DNA of 52,339 nt from Kiritimatiellia bacterium. Its GTDB lineage: Bacteria > Verrucomicrobiota > Kiritimatiellia > CAIQIC01 > Lenti-01. A program made the translations under genes and the position numbers. Every line of letters starts with the position of its first letter. The stretch's first letter is position 1. Below are positions 1-9,770 of the stretch, piece by piece. The DNA lies in contig JAQUJC010000014.1 of NCBI GenBank assembly GCA_028681135.1, positions 1 to 52,339 of the forward strand, given 5' to 3'. Below the pieces are notes generated by a model that ran no database searches, was not told the origin of the DNA, and saw only the letters and a program-made list of their open reading frames with translations.

Positions 1-425
1 AGCCAATAGCAGTAATCGGGGCTGCGGCTCCAGCCGCCAGCCCGGACATCCGTCGCGTGCAGCGCCACCTGATTGGTCAGTTCTAGCAACAGGGCAAATG
101 CCTGCTGGGCTACCGTGGCCGTGCTATAGCCGGGCACATTACAGACCACCAAGTCGCGTTGACGAGCGGCCGCCAGATCGATGGTGTTACACCCGGTGGC
201 CAAGATGCCCACATACTGTAAGTGAGGAGCATGGGTGATGGAGTGGGCATCAAGGACCCCTTTGTTCAACATGACCGCATGGGCATCCTGGATTCGCTCC
301 AGAACTTCGGCGGGCGGGGTCCGGTCGTAGAACGTGCAATCGGCGAGGGCTTCAATGGGGCCCCAGCTCAAATCGCCGGGGTTAGTGGCGTAGGCATCAA
401 GAATGACAAGTTTAGGGCGTTTCAT
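1..425 (-). CDS. D-2-hydroxyacid dehydrogenase (glycerate dehydrogenase-like), 3' part cut off by window edge
   Basis: Reading from ATG at 425 down to the window edge gives about 141 residues beginning MKRPKLVILDAYATNPGD. The pattern NPGDLSW, then YDRTPP, then LATGCNTID and VPGYSTATVAQQAFALLLEL matches the N-terminal catalytic domain of NAD-dependent 2-hydroxyacid dehydrogenases, closest in feel to glycerate/hydroxypyruvate reductases. Family members interconvert 2-keto and D-2-hydroxy acids in the cytoplasm. The nucleotide-binding domain and the catalytic Arg/Glu/His lie outside the window, so the exact substrate cannot be judged. It is divergent from the surface-protein gene that starts at 515. 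Confidence 0.85.
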   Translation of the reverse strand, partial: MKRPKLVILDAYATNPGDLSWGPIEALADCTFYDRTPPAEVLERIQDAHAVMLNKGVLDAHSITHAPHLQYVGILATGCNTIDLAAARQRDLVVCNVPGYSTATVAQQAFALLLELTNQVALHATDVRAGGWSRSPDYCYW

Positions 426-514
426 GGCCAAGAGTATAGCCATGCCCCATGCGTCATTCAAGCGGGGGAATTTGTGCAAGAAACCAGCAGGTTGGGCTTG
501 CGTTCGTTATCATA

Positions 515-2956
515 ATGTTCGATACTGATTATGTGAAAACAGTTCGTGTCATCCTGGCGGTGTGTGCGGTTGCAGGCGTGTTGATGGGAGGGGGGCCGGG
601 CGGAGAAGCGATGGCACAGGGTAATTATTTGATGGCCTGGGGGATGAATGCCAATGGCCAGGCGGTCTTGGTGCCGACCAATCTATTGGAGGATGTTGAT
701 GCCATTGCGGCGGGTTGGTACCACACCATCGTGGCAAAAGAGGGCCGGGTGTGGGCGTGGGGAGATAACAGCTACGGCCAGACCAACATACCCATTGCCG
801 CGTATCAGGAGGTCGCCGATGTGGCGGCCGGAAAGTCGTTCAACCTGGCACGCAAAACGGATGGCACGGTGCTGGCATGGGGGGGGGGGGCGACCATCAC
901 CAATATCCCGACAGCAGCGACGGGAAATGTCACGCAGGTGGCTGCGGGTGCCTGGCACGCGTTGGCCTTGACCAGCGACGGCGGCGTGGTGGCATGGGGA
1001 TCGAATACGTATGGTCAAACGACGGTGCCAGTAGCTTTGACCGCTGGAGTGGATTCCGTTTCGGCCGGTGAACATTACAGCCTGGCCTTGAAAGAGGGGG
1101 CGGTTCATGTCTTCGGTTCAAGTCTGCATGGAATCCAAAATGTGCCAACCGAGGCCTCCACGGGTGTCGTGGCGATTTCGGCTGGGGCCTATCATGCGCT
1201 GGCACTGAAAACAAATGGCAGCGTAGTGGCCTGGGGCGGAACCAATTTTTTTGATGAAGCCGATTATCTACCGGCGGAGGCCGCCAGTGGGGTGGCGACA
1301 ATTTCGGCGGGATATCTTTTTAGCATGGCGGTCAAGACCAATGGGGACTTGGTGGTCTGGGGCAATCTCATCAATGGCCAAACGCCGGTGCCCAGCTATG
1401 CCCAGCATGACGTTGGCATGATCGCTGCGGGCTATGGCCATTGTGTGGCGATGTGTTCCGTGCTGCCCCCGCGGTTTATTCCGGAGAATTTGCCATATGG
1501 CTACATTAGCAACGCCTACAGCGCATCGGTGACGGCGCTGGCGGACCCAGCGGCGACATACCATGCCGTGGGCAACTGGCATTGGCTCAGTATTTCCACC
1601 GACGGCCAGCTCAGCGGGACGCCCCTGAATGACGGCAGCTATCCCGTGAAGGTCGTGGCCAGCAACGCCTATGGGCAGGTGACCAACGACATTACCGTGA
1701 CCGTCTTTGATGCACCGCAAGAGCCGCCGGTATTCGTGACAACCAGCCCGCTGCCGTCTGGCACGGTGGGCGGCTATTATGAGCTACCTATTGTGGCTAG
1801 CAATGTACTCACGCTCTCCTGGGAGAATGCGGGGGGCGGATTCCCCGCGGGCATGACGTTCACGACCAACGGGCTGCTGAGCGGTACGCCGACGGGCCCG
1901 TACAATACCTTCTTCTATGTGCTGGCTTCGAATCAAACCGCGGTGGTCACCAATGCGTACAACCTGACGATCACCAATCCGATTGTGGCCCCGGTCTTCG
2001 TGACCGAAAACCTGCCCGCGGGTCTGGTGGGTCAGGCCTATTCCAACCGGATTGACATCAGTCATTATCCCACCAACATTTTAGTGAGCGGCGGCACCCT
2101 GCCCAGCGGCCTGGGGCTGACCACCTCCGGCTGGATCACGGGGATGCCGGTGCAGGTGGAGTCGCGGTCCTTCACGGTGTGGGCGGTTAATGCGGCGGGG
2201 GCAAATGATCAAGGCTACACCCTGGACATCTTTGGGCCGCCGGTGTTTGTGACGGACAGCCCGTTGCCAGCAGGAGGCGTGGGCGAAGCCTATTCCGAGC
2301 AGATCCTGGCCACCTATGCCGAGTCTTTCAGCCATGTGGCCGGCACGCTGCCGCCGGGGCTGACCCTGGCCACCAACGGCCTGGTCAGTGGTATGCCCAC
2401 CCAGGTTGGTGCCTACAACTTCACGGTGCGGGCGACCAACGACTATGGCTGGAGCAACCGGGTGTTCGATCTGACCATTGGTGTTTTGCCCGCGTTCATG
2501 ACGACCAATCCGCTGCCGGCGGGAGTCGTGGACGAAGCCTATTCCATCCAGATTCTGGCCAGCGATGCCGATGGCTTTATCCTCGCCGGCGGCAGTCTGC
2601 CGCCAGGGCTGACCTTGGCCACCACCGGATGGATTACGGGCATCCCCAGCACGTATGGCGACTATCTCTTCACCGTACGGGCGACGAACAGCTATGGCGG
2701 GACCAATCGCGACTATGACCTGGTGATTGGCGGGCAAATTCCTCCGCGGATTCTGGCCGTTCGGGCCACCAATGGCGCGATTCGACTGGAGTGGACGAAC
2801 TACAACGCCAGTGGCAGCATCGCTGTGCTGCGCGCCACGAACATCACGGCAACCGAGGTGAACTGGAGCAATCTCGGCACCTTGACGGAATCGCCGTGGA
2901 CGAATGCCGCGCCGGTTCCCATGCCGGCTTACTATAAGCTGCACTGGTTGCCGTAG
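515..2956 (+). CDS. Secreted RCC1-repeat / Ig-like (putative Ig) domain surface protein
   Basis: The 813-residue product starts with a signal peptide (MFDTDYVKTVRVILAVCAVA...AMAQ). I chose ATG 515 because it leaves a normal signal sequence; the frame is open further upstream to 449. Residues about 40-320 hold RCC1-type propeller repeats with the recurring pattern VxAIxAGxxHxxAL...GxVxAWG. From about 330 to 745 there are five Ig-like repeats, each carrying P.VFVT..LP.G and LP.GL.L...G.I.G.P. The C-terminus is a short beta-rich tail (ILAVRATNGAIRLEW...YYKLHW). Such proteins are exported and thought to mediate surface contacts. No sortase or PEP-CTERM signal is visible. Function is unknown; the domain call is firm. 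Confidence 0.85.
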   Translation: MFDTDYVKTVRVILAVCAVAGVLMGGGPGGEAMAQGNYLMAWGMNANGQAVLVPTNLLEDVDAIAAGWYHTIVAKEGRVWAWGDNSYGQTNIPIAAYQEVADVAAGKSFNLARKTDGTVLAWGGGATITNIPTAATGNVTQVAAGAWHALALTSDGGVVAWGSNTYGQTTVPVALTAGVDSVSAGEHYSLALKEGAVHVFGSSLHGIQNVPTEASTGVVAISAGAYHALALKTNGSVVAWGGTNFFDEADYLPAEAASGVATISAGYLFSMAVKTNGDLVVWGNLINGQTPVPSYAQHDVGMIAAGYGHCVAMCSVLPPRFIPENLPYGYISNAYSASVTALADPAATYHAVGNWHWLSISTDGQLSGTPLNDGSYPVKVVASNAYGQVTNDITVTVFDAPQEPPVFVTTSPLPSGTVGGYYELPIVASNVLTLSWENAGGGFPAGMTFTTNGLLSGTPTGPYNTFFYVLASNQTAVVTNAYNLTITNPIVAPVFVTENLPAGLVGQAYSNRIDISHYPTNILVSGGTLPSGLGLTTSGWITGMPVQVESRSFTVWAVNAAGANDQGYTLDIFGPPVFVTDSPLPAGGVGEAYSEQILATYAESFSHVAGTLPPGLTLATNGLVSGMPTQVGAYNFTVRATNDYGWSNRVFDLTIGVLPAFMTTNPLPAGVVDEAYSIQILASDADGFILAGGSLPPGLTLATTGWITGIPSTYGDYLFTVRATNSYGGTNRDYDLVIGGQIPPRILAVRATNGAIRLEWTNYNASGSIAVLRATNITATEVNWSNLGTLTESPWTNAAPVPMPAYYKLHWLP

Positions 2957-3086
2957 GGGCCACCGTGGAAATTCGGGGCTTGCCTCGACGGGCGGTGCGC
3001 GAGTACAGTCATCCTCAGCATGCTGACATCTGTCAGCGCCGCAGGGTGACCCTGTGCGAAGGTCTTTTTGGCGAAGGAGCGGCCCC

Positions 3087-4796
3087 TTGACTTCGAACGA
3101 CGATTATATCCTAGAAATCTTGGAAAACATGGGGTTGATCACACGGGAGCAGGCCGTGTCGGCTCTTCATATGGCCCAGGACGAAGATGAAGGGGTCATG
3201 GACATTTTGGCCCGGGAGGGCGTGGTGGCCAAGTCGGATATGCTCAAGGCGCTGGCCTCGCAGTTCGGGATGGAAACCATCAGTCTACAAGGGCTGGACA
3301 TTGATCGCGAAGTGCTCGATATGGTGCCCGGGGATGTGGCGCAACGCTACAAAGTCGTCCCCGTTTTCAAGAACGAGAATGTCCTGACCGTGGCGCTGGG
3401 GGATCCGTTGGATGTGGATACCCTCGATGGGCTGCGCTATGTGCTCAAGGCGAATGTGGAAGGCGTGGTGGCGCCCCCCGAAGAGATTGAAAAAGCCATT
3501 GCCAACTACTATGGCCGGGCGGTGGGGGCGGTCGAGGGGATGTTGCAAGAAATTACCGAGGGCACGCTGGCGTTGCCGGACGAGGTGCAGCAGCAGCTCG
3601 TCGCGGATGCCGATGTGTCTGAATCAGACGCGCCGATCATCAAACTGGTCAGCTTGGTCATCATGGAGGCGTTTCGCAGCCGTGCGTCGGATATTCATTT
3701 GGAACCGATGCCGAAGAAATTCCGGGTGCGCTACCGCATTGATGGGGTGCTGCATGAAGTGGACAGCCCGCCCAAGCGCCTGCAGTCGGCCATCATCAGC
3801 CGGGTCAAGATCATGGCAAACATGAGTATTGCCGAGAAGCGGGTGCCGCAGGATGGACGCATCCAGATCAACGTGATGGGGCGAGACCTGGATTTGCGGG
3901 TATCGTCGATCCCCACCAATCACGGCGAAAGCATCGTCATGCGTATTCTGGACAAGTCCGGCATCGCCTTGGGGCTGCCGCAGCTTGGCTTCTTTGCCGA
4001 TGACCAACAGGTGTTTGAGCGGCTGATTACCCTCTCGGATGGTATTATTCTGGTGACGGGACCGACAGGATCGGGCAAGACAACCACGCTCTATGCCTGC
4101 CTTAATACGATCAATAAGCCGGACCGCAAGATCATCACGGTGGAAGACCCGGTGGAATATCAGATGACCGGCATCAATCAGGTGCAGGTGCGCGCGGATA
4201 TTGGCATGACATTTTCAGCGGCGCTGCGTTCCATTCTGCGTCAGGCGCCCAACATCATCATGATCGGTGAAATTCGTGACATAGAAACGGCGGAAATTGC
4301 GGTTAATGCCTCCCTGACGGGGCACTTGGTGTTCAGTACGCTGCACACGAATGACGCGCCCAGTGCGGTGACGCGTCTGATTGATATTGGCGTTAAACCC
4401 TTCCTGGTAGCCTCATCAACGCGGGCAATTATGGCCCAGCGGCTGGTGCGGCGGATTTGCGAAAAGTGCAAAGAGCCCATTGAAGCACAAGAATCGGAGC
4501 TGCGCCTGCTGGGGCCGGCAGCCAAGCAATTGGCCCACGCCCAGCTCTTCCATGGCAAGGGGTGTGCCGATTGCAAGTTCACCGGCTACCGGGGCCGCTT
4601 GGGGATCTATGAGATTTTCCAGATTGACGATCAGGTGCGCAACTTGGTTTTCGAGCAGGTGTCCTCCACGGAATTGCGCATTAAAGCGCGAGAATTGGGC
4701 ATGCGCACCCTGCGTGAGGATGGCCTGCGCAAGGTGGTGGCGGGCCTGACGACGCTGTCCGAAGTGCTGCGTGTGACCATGGGAGATATGGACTGA
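3087..4796 (+). CDS. pilB: Type IV pilus assembly / type II secretion ATPase, PilB/GspE family (first copy)
   Basis: This cytoplasmic hexameric motor ATPase powers pilus extension or pseudopilus assembly. It has the N-terminal GspE domain (about 1-150), then the ATPase core: Walker [10 protein letters not shown] near residue 325, Walker [11 protein letters not shown] near 390, and a four-cysteine zinc site (CEKC near 458, CADC near 493). Length 569 is normal. I place the start at TTG 3087, since AAGGAG lies 7 bases upstream and the upstream in-frame residues (MRRSFWRRSGP) do not look like family sequence. It is the first gene of pilB-pilT-pilB2-pilC and overlaps pilT (TGATG). Confidence 0.93.
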   Translation: MTSNDDYILEILENMGLITREQAVSALHMAQDEDEGVMDILAREGVVAKSDMLKALASQFGMETISLQGLDIDREVLDMVPGDVAQRYKVVPVFKNENVLTVALGDPLDVDTLDGLRYVLKANVEGVVAPPEEIEKAIANYYGRAVGAVEGMLQEITEGTLALPDEVQQQLVADADVSESDAPIIKLVSLVIMEAFRSRASDIHLEPMPKKFRVRYRIDGVLHEVDSPPKRLQSAIISRVKIMANMSIAEKRVPQDGRIQINVMGRDLDLRVSSIPTNHGESIVMRILDKSGIALGLPQLGFFADDQQVFERLITLSDGIILVTGPTGSGKTTTLYACLNTINKPDRKIITVEDPVEYQMTGINQVQVRADIGMTFSAALRSILRQAPNIIMIGEIRDIETAEIAVNASLTGHLVFSTLHTNDAPSAVTRLIDIGVKPFLVASSTRAIMAQRLVRRICEKCKEPIEAQESELRLLGPAAKQLAHAQLFHGKGCADCKFTGYRGRLGIYEIFQIDDQVRNLVFEQVSSTELRIKARELGMRTLREDGLRKVVAGLTTLSEVLRVTMGDMD

Positions 4797-5881
4797 TGAG
4801 TACCTTGAAGTCATCCGAAATCCAAATGGAAGACCTGTTGGAATTGGCGGTGCAGGAATCCGCCTCTGACTTGCATTTGGCGGTCGGTCTGCCGCCGATT
4901 TTGCGCATTCATGGGGCGTTGGCTCCCTTGGATGCCGACCCGCTGAAGCCAGAGGATACGGATCGGTTGATGCGCAGCATTACGCCCGCCCATCATCTGG
5001 AGGCGTTTGAGACGGTCCATGGGGCAGATTTTGGCTTCGGGCATAAAGATGTGGCGCGCTTTCGCGTCAGTATTTTCCGCCAGAAGGGGCATGTGGGCGT
5101 GGTGCTGCGGCAAATCCCGACCAAAATCCTGACGCTTGAGGACATTGGCCTGCCGCCGCAGACACGCGATTTGCTGTTTAAGCCCCGGGGGCTGATTCTG
5201 GTAACGGGGCCGACCGGGTCGGGGAAGACGACCACGCTGGCCAGTATGCTGAACATCATTAATATGGAGCGGGACTGCCATATTATTACGGTCGAGGATC
5301 CGATCGAATATTTTCACGGCCACCAGAAATCGGTGGTGACGCAACGTGAAGTGGGCGTGGATGTGCCCACGTTCAAGGAAGCCTTGCGCCGGGCTCTGCG
5401 GCAGGACCCAGACGTGATTCTGGTGGGGGAAATGCGCGATTTAGAGACAATGGAAGCGGCCCTCACTGCGGCGGAAACCGGGCACCTGGTGTTTGCCACC
5501 CTGCACACTACAGGAGCGGCGCGAACAGTGGACCGCATTGTCGATGCTTTCCCGACCAATCAGCAGGAGCAGGTCCGCATGCAGTTGTCGACGAGCATCG
5601 TCGCGGTGATTTCGCAGTGCCTGATGCCTCGCAAGGATAAGGCGGGCCGCATTGCCGCCTTCGAAATCATGATCGCCACCTCGTCCATCCGCTCGTTGAT
5701 TCGCGACAACAAGACCTTTCGGATCACGTCCGATTTGCAGACGGGCGCCAAGTGGGGGATGCAAACACTGGATTCGCATCTGCTCGATCTGTGGCGTGAG
5801 GGCAAAATTGCCTATGAGGAGCTGGTGACGAAGGCGCAAGATACCGAGGAAGTAATGCAGCAGATCCGGGGCAAGCAATAG
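4796..5881 (+). CDS. pilT: Type IV pilus retraction ATPase PilT
   Basis: The 361-residue product matches PilT over its whole length. It has an N-terminal PAS-like domain with [12 protein letters not shown], Walker [11 protein letters not shown] near residue 140, the Asp/His box EDPIEYFH, Walker [10 protein letters not shown] near 210, the [12 protein letters not shown] segment and a C-terminal [11 protein letters not shown]. The last is the equivalent of the AIRNLIRE motif needed for retraction. PilT disassembles pilin subunits to drive twitching and DNA uptake. Its start codon overlaps the pilB stop, so translation is coupled. The presence of PilT argues that the cluster serves a retractable pilus rather than only a type II secretion system. 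Confidence 0.95.
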   Translation: MSTLKSSEIQMEDLLELAVQESASDLHLAVGLPPILRIHGALAPLDADPLKPEDTDRLMRSITPAHHLEAFETVHGADFGFGHKDVARFRVSIFRQKGHVGVVLRQIPTKILTLEDIGLPPQTRDLLFKPRGLILVTGPTGSGKTTTLASMLNIINMERDCHIITVEDPIEYFHGHQKSVVTQREVGVDVPTFKEALRRALRQDPDVILVGEMRDLETMEAALTAAETGHLVFATLHTTGAARTVDRIVDAFPTNQQEQVRMQLSTSIVAVISQCLMPRKDKAGRIAAFEIMIATSSIRSLIRDNKTFRITSDLQTGAKWGMQTLDSHLLDLWREGKIAYEELVTKAQDTEEVMQQIRGKQ

Positions 5882-5894
5882 GCGGAAACAAGCC

Positions 5895-7601
5895 ATGGCA
5901 GAATATACCGATATGTTTTTGGAAGAGCTGGTTCGCACGGGCGTTATCGAGGAGTCTCAGGCGGTCGAAGTGATGGACGGGCACGAGCGCACGGGCAAGC
6001 CCATGCGCGAAGTGGCCGAGGAAATGGGGTTGATTACTGAAGACCAGGGCTTGGATTTGGTCGCGCAACTATTGGGGGCCGAGCGGATTGACCTGGAGCA
6101 CATGAGTGTGCCTGCGGAGACCATTCAATCGGTCCCTGGCAGCGTGGCGCGCATGTATAGCGCGATGCCCGTGGCCGTAGAGGGCAACGCCATCACCCTG
6201 GCGGTGGCCGATCTGGTCAGTCCCGAGGTCAGCGACGAAATTGCCTTTGTTTTGTCGAAAGACATCCTGTTTGCCGTGACGTCGCAAACCTCTATTGCCA
6301 ACGCAATTTCCCGTTATTACGGCACCGAAGATGAGTCCATGAAGGACATGATTTCGAGCATGGAGGACGAACTGGAGGGGGCCGGCGACCTGCTGCAAAG
6401 TGGGGCGAAAGTCGAAGATCTTGCGTCGATCGAGGCGGCGGCCAGTTCGCGGCCCGTCGTGCGCTTTGTGAATCTGGTGCTGTATCAGGCCGTGCAGGAT
6501 CGGGCCAGTGATATCCATTTTGAACCCTTCGAGGATGAATTTAAAATTCGCTACCGCGTGGACGGGGCCCTGTATGAAATGGCACCGCCGCCACGGCACT
6601 TGGCCTTGCCGGTCACCTCGCGCCTGAAGGTCATTTCGGGATTGAACATCGCCGAACGCCGCATCCCTCAAGATGGCCGCATCCAATTGCCCGTGGCGGG
6701 TCGCATGATTGATTTTCGTGTCTCGACGTTGCCCACCCAGTTCGGCGAAAGCGTGGTGCTGCGTGTTCTTGACCGCAGTACGGTTTCGCTGGACCTTGAA
6801 AATATCGGCATGCCCGACGACGTCTACCAGTATTTTGGGGAGGATATTGCCAAGCCCAATGGCATTGTCGTGGTGACGGGCCCGACGGGATCGGGAAAGA
6901 CCACCACGCTCTATTCGGCTCTGCGGCGGCTCAATACCATCGAAAATAAACTGCTGACGGCCGAAGAACCGGTGGAATACGAAATCGACGGCATCGTGCA
7001 GGTGCCGATTCATGAAGCCATTGGCGTGACCTTTGCCCGGGTGCTGCGCGCGTTTCTGCGTCAGGATCCCGACATCATCATGGTGGGTGAAATTCGCGAT
7101 ATCGAAACGTCGGAAATTGCGATTCAAGCGTCGCTGACGGGCCACCTGGTATTCAGTACGCTGCACACCAACGATGCGGCTGGCGCCATCACGCGTCTGA
7201 TCGATATGGGCGTGGAACCGTTTTTGATTGCGTCAACGATCGAAGCCGTCCTGGGCCAGCGGCTGGTGCGGACGATTTGTAACAATTGCAAGACGGAGTA
7301 CCAACCCACCCCGGATCTGCTTGAACAACTGGGGTTGACTGAGCAAGAGGTGGGCGGACGGCCGTTCTTCTATGGCGCGGGGTGTTCCTATTGTAATCAG
7401 ACGGGCTACAAGGGACGTCGCGGAATCTATGAGTATTTACGCATCAAAGACCCCATCCGGGAATTGATCAATCAGCGCAAACCCACCTTGGTGATTCGTG
7501 ATAAGGCGGTGGAATTGGGAATGCGCACCCTGCGCGAAGACGGTATTCGTTGTATTTTGGATGGCTATACCACCGTGGAAGAGGTTCTGAAGTATACCTG
7601 A
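5895..7601 (+). CDS. Type IV pilus assembly ATPase, PilB/GspE family (second copy)
   Basis: A second PilB-type motor of 568 residues, similar in layout to the first copy but clearly diverged. It has an N-terminal GspE domain (about 1-150), ASDIHFEPFEDEF, Walker [10 protein letters not shown] near 335, Walker [14 protein letters not shown] near 395, and zinc cysteines CNNC (about 461) and CSYC (about 497). It starts 13 bases after pilT and precedes pilC. Two extension ATPases flanking a PilT in one operon may mean alternative motors for one platform or separate motors for pilus and secretion functions; the sequence does not say which. Confidence 0.92.
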   Translation: MAEYTDMFLEELVRTGVIEESQAVEVMDGHERTGKPMREVAEEMGLITEDQGLDLVAQLLGAERIDLEHMSVPAETIQSVPGSVARMYSAMPVAVEGNAITLAVADLVSPEVSDEIAFVLSKDILFAVTSQTSIANAISRYYGTEDESMKDMISSMEDELEGAGDLLQSGAKVEDLASIEAAASSRPVVRFVNLVLYQAVQDRASDIHFEPFEDEFKIRYRVDGALYEMAPPPRHLALPVTSRLKVISGLNIAERRIPQDGRIQLPVAGRMIDFRVSTLPTQFGESVVLRVLDRSTVSLDLENIGMPDDVYQYFGEDIAKPNGIVVVTGPTGSGKTTTLYSALRRLNTIENKLLTAEEPVEYEIDGIVQVPIHEAIGVTFARVLRAFLRQDPDIIMVGEIRDIETSEIAIQASLTGHLVFSTLHTNDAAGAITRLIDMGVEPFLIASTIEAVLGQRLVRTICNNCKTEYQPTPDLLEQLGLTEQEVGGRPFFYGAGCSYCNQTGYKGRRGIYEYLRIKDPIRELINQRKPTLVIRDKAVELGMRTLREDGIRCILDGYTTVEEVLKYT

Positions 7602-7656
7602 CGTTCGGGCTGGCACCCCCGCCGGCCGGGCAAGACAGCACAAGAGGAGTATCAGT

Positions 7657-8925
7657 ATGGCGCGGTTCAAATTCACGGCCCTGGATTCCAAGGGCAAGGA
7701 AGTCCATGGGGAAATCGATGCCGACACTCAGTCGGCGGCGGTGGCCCGCATACGCGAAAAGCAGTATTTTCCGACGAAAGTAGAGGAAGTGGCCGGCAGC
7801 GGCGGCGGCGCGGCCCCCAAAGGCGCGGCCCCCAAGGGCGCGCTCCAGATGGAAATCAAACTGCCCAAATTCTTGATGGGCGGGGTGAAAACCAAGCAAC
7901 TTGTGACGTTTACCCGCCAGTTGTCCACGCTGGTGAATGCCGGGTTGCCACTGATGCGGGCCATGCGCGTGCTGCAGCGACAAGAAAAAAATGTGGTCCT
8001 GCGCGATGCCGTGTCGCAGATGGCCGAAAGCGTCGAATCCGGCAGCACCTTTGCCGAAGCCCTGGCGGCGCATCCTAAGATTTTTGACCGCTTGTTTGTG
8101 AATATGGTCAAGGCTGGCGAAATCGGCGGTGTACTCGATGTCGTGTTGTCGCGTCTGGCCGAATTTCAAGAAAAAGCCGAAAAAATTAAGGGCAAAGTCA
8201 AAAGTGCCATGACCTATCCAATTGTGGTTTTGGTGATGGCCCTGGGTATTTTAACCTTCCTGATGATGTTTATTGTGCCTAAATTCGCCGAAATCTTTTC
8301 AGATTTGATGGGCGGCAAGGGCATGCCCGTGCTGACCCAATTTGTGATGAATGCCAGTTCGCTGATGGTGCATCGCCTGCCGGTGGTGCTGATTGTGATT
8401 GCGGCGATCGTCGTGCTTGTCAAACTGCTGGCCAAAACCAATAAAGGACGCTATGTGCTCGATAAGTTCAAGCTCAATGCTCCGGTATTTGGCTCGTTGA
8501 TCAGCAAAAACTCGATTTCGCGTTTTACGCGAACGCTGGGCACGCTGATGTCCTCCGGTGTGCCGGTGTTGCAGGCGCTGAATATCGTCAAGGAAACGGT
8601 TGGCAACGAAGTGATTTCAAAAGCGGTAGCCACAGTCCATGACGCGGTGAAAGAAGGCGAAAACATGGCGCCGCCGCTTCAGTCTTCCAAGGTGTTCCCC
8701 CCCATGGTGGTGAGTATGGTGGAAGTTGGCGAGGAAACTGGCGCCTTGCCGGATATGCTCAATAAAATTGCCGACTCATATGACGAAGACGTGGATAACG
8801 CGGTGGCGGCGATGACCTCGATCATTGAGCCGGTCCTGATTATCTTCCTGGCGATTGTGGTGGGGACCATTGTGATTGCCCTCTTCCTGCCGCTGGTGTC
8901 GATTATCGGCGGTCTCAGCGGCTAA
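7657..8925 (+). CDS. pilC: Type IV pilus inner-membrane platform protein PilC/GspF
   Basis: The 422-residue product has two GspF domains. The first begins with TFTRQLSTLVNAGLPLMRAMRVL and ends FVNMVKAGEIGG; the second has RFTRTLGTLMSSGVPVLQALNIV and MVEVGEETGALPDML. Three membrane segments are visible near residues 185-212, 239-260 and 385-418. PilC is the inner-membrane platform contacted by the ATPases encoded just upstream. GAGGAG precedes the ATG. An unusual Gly/Ala/Lys linker (GSGGGAAPKGAAPKGAL) joins the short N-terminal domain to the first GspF domain. It closes the operon; pilins, pilM-Q and prepilin peptidase are not adjacent. Confidence 0.94.
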   Translation: MARFKFTALDSKGKEVHGEIDADTQSAAVARIREKQYFPTKVEEVAGSGGGAAPKGAAPKGALQMEIKLPKFLMGGVKTKQLVTFTRQLSTLVNAGLPLMRAMRVLQRQEKNVVLRDAVSQMAESVESGSTFAEALAAHPKIFDRLFVNMVKAGEIGGVLDVVLSRLAEFQEKAEKIKGKVKSAMTYPIVVLVMALGILTFLMMFIVPKFAEIFSDLMGGKGMPVLTQFVMNASSLMVHRLPVVLIVIAAIVVLVKLLAKTNKGRYVLDKFKLNAPVFGSLISKNSISRFTRTLGTLMSSGVPVLQALNIVKETVGNEVISKAVATVHDAVKEGENMAPPLQSSKVFPPMVVSMVEVGEETGALPDMLNKIADSYDEDVDNAVAAMTSIIEPVLIIFLAIVVGTIVIALFLPLVSIIGGLSG

Positions 8926-8981
8926 TCGCTACTCCCGCCGCTGGCGGTGGTGGCGTGAACGGTCTGCGTCTGAGCGCTCAG

Positions 8982-8999
8982 CCCTCAACCTATTGAGGG
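8982..8999. other. Short hairpin between convergent genes
   Basis: CCCTCAA / CCTA / TTGAGGG forms a 7-bp stem with a 4-base loop, just after the perfect palindrome CTGAGCGCTCAG at 8970-8981. It lies at the convergent 3' ends of pilC and the EIIA-HTH gene and overlaps the latter's stop. It lacks a T-run on either strand, so calling it a terminator is only a suggestion. Confidence 0.3.
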
Positions 9000-9664
9000 G
9001 AGTCGGCCTCGAGCGCACGGGCGGCGGCGAGGATGTCTTCACGACGAGCTTCGTTCTCCAGCAGCCGCTTGAAACGCGCATGACGCAGGGCGAAGGAAAT
9101 GCGCGAAAGCAAATGCAGATGATGACGGACATCCGGCGCGAGCGGTGTGAAGAGGATATGAACCTTTTTGCCGTCGAGCGCGCCAAACGCCACGGGGGTT
9201 TCGAGAAAACAGAGGCAAACCGAAGCGGAGGCGACGTCGAGAATGGCCGGATTACGGATATGCGGTAACGCGATGCCGTCGCCAACCCCGGTAGACTGGA
9301 GTTGCTCACGAGCAAGAAAGGCTTGCAGCAGGGCGGGCCGGTCCACCGTATCCGGCACCTTCAGCAGTCCAACTAGCTCATGAAGCACGTCGGGTTTGCT
9401 GGCTCCGCTGACGCGGTAATGAATGCCGCCCATTTGGAGTGCCTCCGCCAATCCTGGCAGTGGGCGCATTTCCGTCTCGTCCAGCGGCTCTGCCGTCGGA
9501 AAATTGATGCGCTTGGAGGTAGCCCACTCGAAGAGCATCGCCCGGTTGATGCGGTAGCTGCCCGCAACGCGATAGGCTGGCAGGCCCCCGGATTGAATCC
9601 AGCGATAGACCGTCTTTTCTGTTACGTTTAAGGCCGTGGCCGCATCTTTGACTGTCAGTTGCAT
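8990..9664 (-). CDS. HTH (excisionase/MerR-like) plus PTS EIIA domain protein, PtsN-like
   Basis: The 224-residue product joins an N-terminal helix-turn-helix (about 1-55, MQLTVKDAATALNVTEKTVYRWIQSGGLPAYRV) to a PTS EIIA type-2 domain (about 70-224). The active-site histidine lies in GVGDGIALPHIRNP. EIIA-Ntr (PtsN) proteins accept a phosphate from NPr and regulate other proteins rather than transport sugar. The HTH suggests that phosphorylation may tune DNA or protein binding. The same two-domain layout is known from a chlamydial PtsN paralogue, which fits a PVC host. It is transcribed on its own, convergent with pilC. The regulatory role is inferred from domains. Confidence 0.88.
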   Translation of the reverse strand: MQLTVKDAATALNVTEKTVYRWIQSGGLPAYRVAGSYRINRAMLFEWATSKRINFPTAEPLDETEMRPLPGLAEALQMGGIHYRVSGASKPDVLHELVGLLKVPDTVDRPALLQAFLAREQLQSTGVGDGIALPHIRNPAILDVASASVCLCFLETPVAFGALDGKKVHILFTPLAPDVRHHLHLLSRISFALRHARFKRLLENEARREDILAAARALEADSPQ

Positions 9665-9770
9665 CGTTGTTCCCTTTCCGGAGAATATGGACTGCTGAGA
9701 AAAATCTGGACGGCATGTCTAAAAATGTCAATCCAGGAGTTGCAATAGGCCGAGGGCGCGTACGGGGGGC

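Noticed and set aside
2081..2944. 287-codon antisense frame inside the RCC1/Ig-like gene
   Set aside because: It is a GC-driven shadow of repetitive coding DNA, with His/Arg/Gly-rich composition and no recognisable domain.
6069..7166. 365-codon antisense frame inside the second pilB
   Set aside because: Shadow of a strongly conserved ATPase gene; no ribosome site or family match.
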